From Deltaproteobacteria bacterium (GTDB lineage Bacteria; Myxococcota_A; Polyangia; JAAYKL01): a stretch of 37,358 bases of DNA. The translations under genes were made by a program, and so were the position numbers. The stretch is from the NCBI GenBank assembly GCA_016936575.1, contig JAFGXQ010000074.1, positions 1-37,358 of the forward strand, read 5' to 3'. Positions 32,919 to 37,358 of this stretch are shown piece after piece. The notes under the pieces were generated by a model. That model had not been told where the DNA came from and did no database searches. It was given only the letters and a program-made list of their open reading frames with translations. Within the stretch, counting starts at the first letter, position 1. Each line of letters opens with the position of its first letter.

Positions 32919-33428
32919 ATGAATATTGCACTCATCGGATACCGGGGAACCGGGAAATCCGCGGTCTCAAAAATGCTCGCCGAGAAAACTGGAAAATCCG
33001 CGATTAGTCTTGATGATGAAATTGTTTTGTTCGCAGGCCGGTCTATTTCTCAGATTGTAGAACAGCACGGATGGGAACATTTTCGCGATTTGGAGCAACA
33101 GATCACCGAGCGATTTTCAGCTGAGGACAACCTGGTAATCGATTGCGGCGGCGGTGTCATTCTGAGAGAACAGAATGTAACAGCGCTCAAACGAAATGCC
33201 GTCCTCATTTGGCTTACGGCGTCGCCTTCGGTCATTGAATCCCGTATCGCGTCCTCGACCGAACGCCCTGCCCTGGTTGCCGGGAAAACATTTCTCGAAG
33301 AAATCGAAGAAGTGCTCACCGCGCGAACCGCCCTGTACCAATCCGCAGCTGATTTTTCTGTGGACACGGACCTGCTGACCCCTAAAGAAATCGCAACTCA
33401 TATTCTCTCCAAACTGCAGCAAGGCTGA
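32919..33428 (+). CDS. aroK: Shikimate kinase
   Basis: 169 aa. I use ATG 32919, which has GGAG 6 nt before it inside the aroE end; a TTG 6 nt upstream is in frame but less likely. The P loop is GYRGTGKSA, the shikimate site DCGGGVILRE, and the lid part lies around STERPALV. It adds phosphate to shikimate at the 3-hydroxyl. It is the third step of the aroE-aroK pair seen here; aroB and aroC are elsewhere. It converges with the sensor kinase, with a 25-nt spacer. Confidence 0.95.
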   Translation: MNIALIGYRGTGKSAVSKMLAEKTGKSAISLDDEIVLFAGRSISQIVEQHGWEHFRDLEQQITERFSAEDNLVIDCGGGVILREQNVTALKRNAVLIWLTASPSVIESRIASSTERPALVAGKTFLEEIEEVLTARTALYQSAADFSVDTDLLTPKEIATHILSKLQQG

Positions 33429-33453
33429 AACAGAACAAACGCTTAACTTTATT

Positions 33454-35427
33454 TTATTTTTTGTCGAGCAGACGGCGGATTTCGCTGGCGAAACGGTCCA
33501 TTGGGATGGGCTTCTGCAGAAATGCCGCGGCTCCGGCGTCCAGTAATGCATCCGCGTAGGTTTCGCGGTCATAACCGCTCATCACAATAATTTCCATTTC
33601 GGGGTACAGGTCTTTCAATTGGCGATATGTATCCATTCCATCCAACCCGGGCATAATCATATCCAGTAACGTAATGTGAATGGGGCGGTCTGATTCTCTG
33701 GCCATGGAAACCGCCTCGTCTCCGCTCGATGCTTCGAAAACCGTATATCCCAAACGTTCCAGCAGTCTCTTGACGGCTTTGCGCAACATCGCTTCGTCGT
33801 CCACCACAAGAACCGTTTCGGTACCTCGTGCGAGTTCCACAGGTTTGTAGGCTTCTTCGCGCGCGCTTGCGGCGTCGGCCTCAATGGGCAGTTCTTCTAC
33901 ATTGCTGGCGGGAAGATGAACCGTTACCGTGGTTCCCGTTTCTTTTTCAGAATCAACGAAGATATGCCCTTCATGACTGCGCACAATTCCGTAAGCGCCG
34001 GCCAGACCCAAGCCTCGGCCTTTCTTCTTCGTGGTGAAAAACGGCTCAAATATTTTCTGCCGGGTTTCAGGGCTCATTCCGCAGCCGTTATCTTCGATGG
34101 CCACACAGATGTACTTGCCGTCTCGAAGCCATGGTTTCTGCGAACTGGCGGAATCAACGATATGTTCATTGGAGGTTCGAATAACGATTTTGCCCGAGCC
34201 CTCTTCAAATCGCTCACTGGCTTCGATGGCTTCCACCGCGTTGTTGAAAATTTGTGACAGCAGCAATCCCATCTGTGCCTGGTTGGCGTCAATAGACCAC
34301 AATTGGCGATCGAGCTGATGTTCGAGAGATATTTTTTCCGGCAGTCTGCGGGAGTGGGTCTGCAGCGCTTCGGTGATTACCTGATTAAAGTTAATACGTT
34401 TGGGCAGGTATTTCCCTCCGCGTGCAAATGCGAGCAGTTGTTCGGAGAGCTCTCCCGCCACGTGGGCGGCCTGCTCTATTTCATATAGCAATTGCGTCGC
34501 GGGATGACGCTCATCAATATCTTGCAGAGCCAGGGACACATTTCCCATCACGCCGGCCATCAGGTTGTTGAATTTGTGGGCGATACCTCCGGCCAACGTC
34601 GCAGATGCCTGAATTCGAGCGGCGGTGCGCATGGCCTCCTGAGCAGGAGAAACGGCTGACATATCAAGGGTACTGGCCATAACACCAACAACTTTTCCTT
34701 CTTCATTTTTTACCGGATAGGATCGCTGCAACATGGTGTATCCGTCTAACGTCGTAACCTCAGCTTCCACGGATTCTCCGGTTTCCACCGCTGTTGCGAT
34801 GGGACATTTTCCGTTGGGCACGCCGCCGTTTTTCCATATTTCTTTGCAATATCGTCCAGCCAGATAATCGTACGATGAAACTTCGCCCTCTTCTTCGTAG
34901 GCGTTGGACCAAAGAATTCGCGTATCGGGTTGATGATATGAAATAAGCGTCAGGCTGGAGTTCAGCAACGCGTGCTGTTCGCGTTTCAGATTGGCAATCT
35001 GTTCGCGAAAACGGTCATATTTGCCCAATTCACTTTTGGTACTCACATTGATGCGAATCAGCGTTGAGAGAATATCAAAATGTTCTCCCTTAGTGGAACG
35101 AATCACATAGTTATTGATTCCTTCGGCCAGCTCTTTCGAGATGATTTCGGGGTGTTCCGGAGAAAAAATACCGAATATGGGCAAATCTGTGTCAGAGATC
35201 AATATTTGCGCCGCGCCGGCGGCAAGCGTGGAATCGTGCTCGTAGTCGATGATCGCAGCATCAAAGGCATCCTCTGTCTCTTTTTCGATGAGAATATCTA
35301 AATCTTCAACATTATCAATGAATACCATTTCACAGTGAATCGTTGATTTCTTCAGCGCTCTGCGAAATCCAAGCACGTCAAAACCACTGCCTGAAAAAAC
35401 GATCACTTTATATATAGTCAACGACAT
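33454..35427 (-). CDS. Hybrid sensor kinase: degenerate receiver, PAS-like, HisKA/HATPase, receiver
   Basis: 657 aa from the ATG at 35427, the first that follows a plausible start; a TTG 75 nt upstream would extend into AT-rich spacer. Residues about 5-120 resemble a receiver fold (VIVFSGSGFDV, AAIIDYEHD) but the acidic pair and the end Lys are missing, so it is likely a pseudo-receiver. A PAS-like part (about 155-275) contains ILWSNAYEEEG and a short CPIATA motif. The H box reads GGIAHKFNNLMAGVMG, with Lys in place of the Asp or Glu that normally follows His. N box NNAVEAIE, G1 EDNGCGMSPE, F box EPFFTTKKK and G2 RGLGLAGAYG are intact. A complete C-terminal receiver ends the protein (VVDDEAML, LLDMIMPG, FLQKPIP). 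No membrane helix. Confidence 0.92.
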   Translation of the reverse strand: MSLTIYKVIVFSGSGFDVLGFRRALKKSTIHCEMVFIDNVEDLDILIEKETEDAFDAAIIDYEHDSTLAAGAAQILISDTDLPIFGIFSPEHPEIISKELAEGINNYVIRSTKGEHFDILSTLIRINVSTKSELGKYDRFREQIANLKREQHALLNSSLTLISYHQPDTRILWSNAYEEEGEVSSYDYLAGRYCKEIWKNGGVPNGKCPIATAVETGESVEAEVTTLDGYTMLQRSYPVKNEEGKVVGVMASTLDMSAVSPAQEAMRTAARIQASATLAGGIAHKFNNLMAGVMGNVSLALQDIDERHPATQLLYEIEQAAHVAGELSEQLLAFARGGKYLPKRINFNQVITEALQTHSRRLPEKISLEHQLDRQLWSIDANQAQMGLLLSQIFNNAVEAIEASERFEEGSGKIVIRTSNEHIVDSASSQKPWLRDGKYICVAIEDNGCGMSPETRQKIFEPFFTTKKKGRGLGLAGAYGIVRSHEGHIFVDSEKETGTTVTVHLPASNVEELPIEADAASAREEAYKPVELARGTETVLVVDDEAMLRKAVKRLLERLGYTVFEASSGDEAVSMARESDRPIHITLLDMIMPGLDGMDTYRQLKDLYPEMEIIVMSGYDRETYADALLDAGAAAFLQKPIPMDRFASEIRRLLDKK

Positions 35428-35510
35428 CACTGGGAAACACTGCTTTCTTCTGACGGATTCCACAGATAAATTTGAACGATTTTGCCTATAAGTCAAAAAC
35501 AATTAGTAAA

Positions 35511-35540
35511 TTATGAAACAGATGATTTCATTTATGAAAC
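35511..35540 (+). promoter_or_regulatory. Candidate enhancer sites for the sigma-54 promoter
   Basis: TTATGAAAC occurs at 35511-35519 and again at 35532-35540, 21 bp apart, i.e. on the same face of the helix. The second copy is part of an inverted pair TTTCAT-TT-ATGAAA (35526-35539). The pair lies about 100-125 bp upstream of the -24 element, where enhancer-binding activators of sigma-54 promoters normally bind. The activator is not in the window. Confidence 0.4.
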
Positions 35541-35635
35541 GGCCCTTTTACCACGGATAAAACAGATTATCCCGAAAAAACGAAACAATTGCGAACTTAC
35601 ACGACTTTTGGTCCCGCTCGGTTTTTTGAATATAT

Positions 35636-35651
35636 TGGCACAGGGATTGCT
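35636..35651 (+). promoter_or_regulatory. Sigma-54 (RpoN) promoter
   Basis: TGGCACAGGGATTGCT differs from the consensus TGGCACG-N4-TTGCW at one position only (A for G). GG at 35637-35638 and GC at 35649-35650 have the required 12-bp spacing. The predicted start is at about 35662, and no gene but a short RNA follows. Confidence 0.75.
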
Positions 35652-35661
35652 CAAAAGAGTG

Positions 35662-35721
35662 CTTGTCAGTAACGGCGAACTCGATAACAATGCCCCCCGA
35701 TTCGAGTTCGCCGTTTTTTTT
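35662..35721 (+). ncRNA. Predicted sigma-54-dependent small RNA of about 60 nt
   Basis: The transcript predicted from the sigma-54 promoter starts near 35662 and ends at the T-run 35714-35721. After about nine unpaired nucleotides it is one long hairpin: 35671-35684 pairs perfectly with 35702-35715 (14 bp, GC-rich at the base). The 17-nt loop holds six consecutive Cs (CAATGCCCCCCGAT), exposed for pairing with G-rich ribosome-binding sites. No open reading frame of note fits inside. The structure is that of a self-terminating regulatory RNA. Existence and size rest on signals only, not on expression data; I know of no named RNA with this sequence. Confidence 0.6.
35671..35721 (+). terminator. 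Rho-independent terminator of the predicted small RNA
   Basis: AACGGCGAACTCGA (35671-35684) and TCGAGTTCGCCGTT (35702-35715) are perfect reverse complements, 14 bp, with a 17-nt loop and eight Ts ending the hairpin on the plus strand (35714-35721). On the minus strand no T-run follows, so the signal is one-directional. No protein gene upstream on the plus strand uses it; aroK ends 2.2 kb away. Confidence 0.85.
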
Positions 35722-35724
35722 ATC

Positions 35725-35934
35725 TGTGGATAAATCGTTGATAAACTGTGGATTGCTGTGGATGAAAAATCAGTTCTTCCAAACACCTGTGAATACTTGT
35801 GAATAACTTGTGCAAAACGTTTTGTGACTTTTTTCACATCGTTATCATCTGATTTTTTACAAAACATTTCAATGGTTTAAAGGTGATAATGTCCAGCATT
35901 TTAGAGGAATTGCTGAGCGGGAGGTTGTGGATAA
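35725..35934 (-). other. DnaA-box cluster, candidate replication origin
   Basis: Read on the minus strand, TTATCCACA occurs perfectly at 35733-35725 and 35934-35926. Further boxes in the same orientation: CAATCCACA (35755-35747), TCATCCACA (35765-35757), GTATTCACA (35796-35788), TTATTCACA (35806-35798) and TTTTGCACA (35817-35809). The last two fit the relaxed consensus TTWTNCACA. TTTTTCACA at 35830-35838 is an inverted one. Steps of 10, 31, 10 and 11 bp put most of them on one helix face. The intervening part (35839-35890) is AT-rich, as a DNA-unwinding element would be. dnaA itself is not in the window. It could also be a DnaA-titration or reactivation site. Confidence 0.55.
35823..35838. 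promoter_or_regulatory. Second perfect CRP-type palindrome
   Basis: TGTGACTTTTTTCACA is an exact TGTGA-N6-TCACA site inside the DnaA-box cluster and partly the same bases as an inverted DnaA-like box. It is about 400 bp from the start of the sensor kinase on the left, too far for direct promoter control. By chance this pattern is rare, but here the T-rich spacer makes coincidence more likely than at 16399. Confidence 0.4.
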
Positions 35935-35938
35935 CTTT

Positions 35939-37195
35939 TTAATCGGCATCCGGTTTTACTTTTGCCGGAACCCACAAGCCAACCATTGTCTGCGCCCATT
36001 CAAAACCGACGGCGTGTTCTTTCGGCGGTGATTCCGCCCATATTTTGCCACCGAACCGTTCGATGATTTTACGCGCAAGGGCCAGACCGAGTCCGGTACC
36101 ACCGTGTTCTCGAGTTGGAGACCCGTCAATTTGATAGAACGTTTTAAAAATCGCCTGTAGTTCCTGTTCCGGAATACCGGTTCCCGAATCGTACACCAGG
36201 TACATGAACCGGTCGGCAGTACGCCTTGTGCACACATGCACCTGTCCTTCCGGCTTACAGAACTTAATCGCGTTTTCAAGCAACTGCACCATGGCACGGC
36301 GCAATTTCTCAGAATCGCCGACACCGGCGAATTCAGATTTAGGGATTGATGAATCCACGTGGATTCCCCGTTCGCGAAATTGCTCGGCACACAGTTTGAT
36401 GGCTTCCCGCGCCTGGGTATTGAAGTCGTATTCCCTCGAAAAGAATGACATTTTTCCGGTTGACAACGCAGTCACATCGAGCAGGTTTTCCACCATAGCT
36501 CGCACTTTGTTGACCCCCCGCCCGATGGACTCAATCGCCTTTCGTTGCAAGGGTGTCAATTCTCCAAGGTCTTCATTCAATAACATATTGAGATACCCCA
36601 CCGCAGGGGTGAGTGGTGTGGATAGCTCGTGAGACAGGTTGCGATAAAAATCGGTACGAATTTTTTCTGATTCCAACAACGCGCGATTGGCGCGCTGAAG
36701 TTCCTCAAGTTTGTGCTGGAGTTTATCGGCCAGCTTGTGTCCCTGCAGCAACAACAATCCGCTGTCGTCATCACGTTCCGCCAGACTGCGAATATTCACG
36801 GTAGGGCGCCCGGCCTGGGCAAACGCATTCACCTGGTTGGTAATCTTTGAAATTTCAATCGGCTTGATAATCAGTCCGTCACAGCCGACCGCCTGAACCA
36901 TGCGGCTGTCTGCCTGGGTGGAGAGCGCGATAATCGGGATGTCGCGTGCCCGGGCGTCTCCTCGGATTTTCAATGTGACTTCGTATCCGTCCAAATCGGG
37001 CAGCTCGATGTCGAGTAAAATCACATCGGGCGAAACGGAAAGCGCCTTTCGAATGCCGTCAATCCCAGTGGAGGCTTCGATTACCTGCACGCCGTTGTTT
37101 GTGAGTATCTCTCGAACCAGTCGGCGATTGTCCGCATCATGTTCAATATGTAGTACAGTTACCTCTGTTTTTTTGGCCATGGTAGAAGATGTCAT
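35939..37195 (-). CDS. Receiver-histidine kinase
   Basis: 418 aa from the ATG at 37195. A TTG 69 nt upstream is in frame, but it is the -35 hexamer of the promoter, so it cannot be the start; ATG 37180 is an alternative. Residues about 8-125 are a receiver (VLHIEHDADNRR, VILLDIELPDLDG, ALSTQA, IKPIEI). A coiled coil (about 150-190, LADKLQHKLEELQRANRALLESEK) leads to HisKA with H box YRNLSHELSTPLTPAVGYLN and then HATPase_c: N box QLLENAIKFC, G1 VYDSGTGIPE, F box FKTFYQID and G2 GGTGLGLALA. No membrane helix. Arrangement is like the 15.0-16.3 kb protein, so the two are related in design. Downstream partner unknown. Confidence 0.92.
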   Translation of the reverse strand: MTSSTMAKKTEVTVLHIEHDADNRRLVREILTNNGVQVIEASTGIDGIRKALSVSPDVILLDIELPDLDGYEVTLKIRGDARARDIPIIALSTQADSRMVQAVGCDGLIIKPIEISKITNQVNAFAQAGRPTVNIRSLAERDDDSGLLLLQGHKLADKLQHKLEELQRANRALLESEKIRTDFYRNLSHELSTPLTPAVGYLNMLLNEDLGELTPLQRKAIESIGRGVNKVRAMVENLLDVTALSTGKMSFFSREYDFNTQAREAIKLCAEQFRERGIHVDSSIPKSEFAGVGDSEKLRRAMVQLLENAIKFCKPEGQVHVCTRRTADRFMYLVYDSGTGIPEQELQAIFKTFYQIDGSPTREHGGTGLGLALARKIIERFGGKIWAESPPKEHAVGFEWAQTMVGLWVPAKVKPDAD

Positions 37196-37235
37196 AGTGA
37201 GGCTGTCATACCTGAATTCGTTATGGATCGCCAAG

Positions 37236-37264
37236 TTTAAAAGACGTTTTCTCGAAGTTGTCAA
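37236..37264 (-). promoter_or_regulatory. Sigma-70-type promoter of the right-hand receiver-kinase gene
   Basis: Perfect -35 TTGACA (37264-37259), 17 nt, then TTTAAA (37241-37236) on the minus strand. It predicts a start near 37229, about 34 nt before the chosen ATG. Past it, 37265-37358 is AT-rich; TTGACA at 37304-37309 on the plus strand, followed after 17-18 nt by a T/A-rich hexamer, may be a divergent promoter for a gene beyond the window. Confidence 0.6.
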
Positions 37265-37358
37265 AACAATGTTTTTATATATTGCCCATACTTCCGTTTT
37301 GCACTTGACAGATGAAATCGATTCTACATATTTACAAATGAAAATATTGCTATATTGC

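Larger units (their letters stand above)
35428..35938. other. Gene-free region with sRNA cassette and DnaA-box cluster
   Basis: This 511-nt stretch between the two sensor kinases holds no believable protein gene. It is AT-rich and contains, from left to right, a repeated TTATGAAAC motif, a sigma-54 promoter, a 60-nt RNA with terminator, the DnaA-box cluster and a CRP-type palindrome. Each is listed separately. Both flanking genes read leftwards, so the plus-strand signals belong to neither. Confidence 0.7.

Noticed and set aside
35482..35733. Plus-strand reading frame of 83 codons
   Set aside because: Its end lies in the terminator hairpin and the first DnaA box, it has no ribosome site, and the protein has no recognisable pattern. 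The DNA is better explained by regulatory signals.

Overview
The window looks like an ordinary chromosomal segment of a Gram-negative bacterium of the Myxococcota / former Deltaproteobacteria type. The reasons are several lipoproteins with signal peptides, a lipoprotein whose tether is a Ser-Asp-Gly repeat followed by a von Willebrand A domain, many receiver-histidine kinase proteins, a PP2C phosphatase fused to a cyclic-nucleotide-binding domain, and a strong sigma-54 type promoter. This placement is inference; no rRNA, tRNA or phylogenetic marker set is present. Base composition is close to 50% GC by eye, with AT-rich intergenic stretches. I saw no insertion sequence, CRISPR array, tRNA or rRNA.

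Layout. 1-5.1 kb (minus strand): a tightly packed unit folP-cdaA-cdaR followed by a KamA-like radical SAM enzyme; it couples folate synthesis and cyclic di-AMP synthesis. 5.1-12.9 kb (mostly plus): an envelope-rich stretch with a lytic transglycosylase, an SH3-domain membrane protein, three lipoproteins (one carrying a glutaredoxin domain), the PP2C-cNMP phosphatase, a cupin, a sulfotransferase and an SGNH-like protein that appears frameshifted. 13.1-17.2 kb (minus): a Ste24-type M48 protease, a small secreted protein, a receiver-kinase preceded by a perfect CRP-type palindrome that overlaps its promoter, and exonuclease III. 17.3-19.4 kb: an RluA-type pseudouridine synthase, convergent with the VWA lipoprotein. 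19.7-26.1 kb (minus): a likely five-gene unit, DEAD-box helicase, HEAT-repeat membrane protein, short asparaginase, OPT transporter and TcdA. 26.4-29.2 kb: a single-domain response regulator, convergent with proA-proB. 29.5-33.4 kb (plus): ccmC, a ccmD-like gene, cimA, aroE and aroK. 33.4-37.2 kb (minus): two large sensor-kinase genes separated by a 0.5 kb gene-free region.

That gene-free region (35428-35938) is the most unusual part of the window. On the plus strand it has, in order, a repeated TTATGAAAC motif placed like an enhancer, a near-consensus sigma-54 promoter, and a predicted RNA of about 60 nt that ends in a perfect 14-bp hairpin with eight Ts and a C6 loop. Immediately downstream is a cluster of DnaA boxes, two of them perfect, several 10-11 bp apart. 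I read this as an undescribed sigma-54-dependent small RNA next to a candidate replication origin or DnaA-binding locus. Both parts are predictions from sequence alone.
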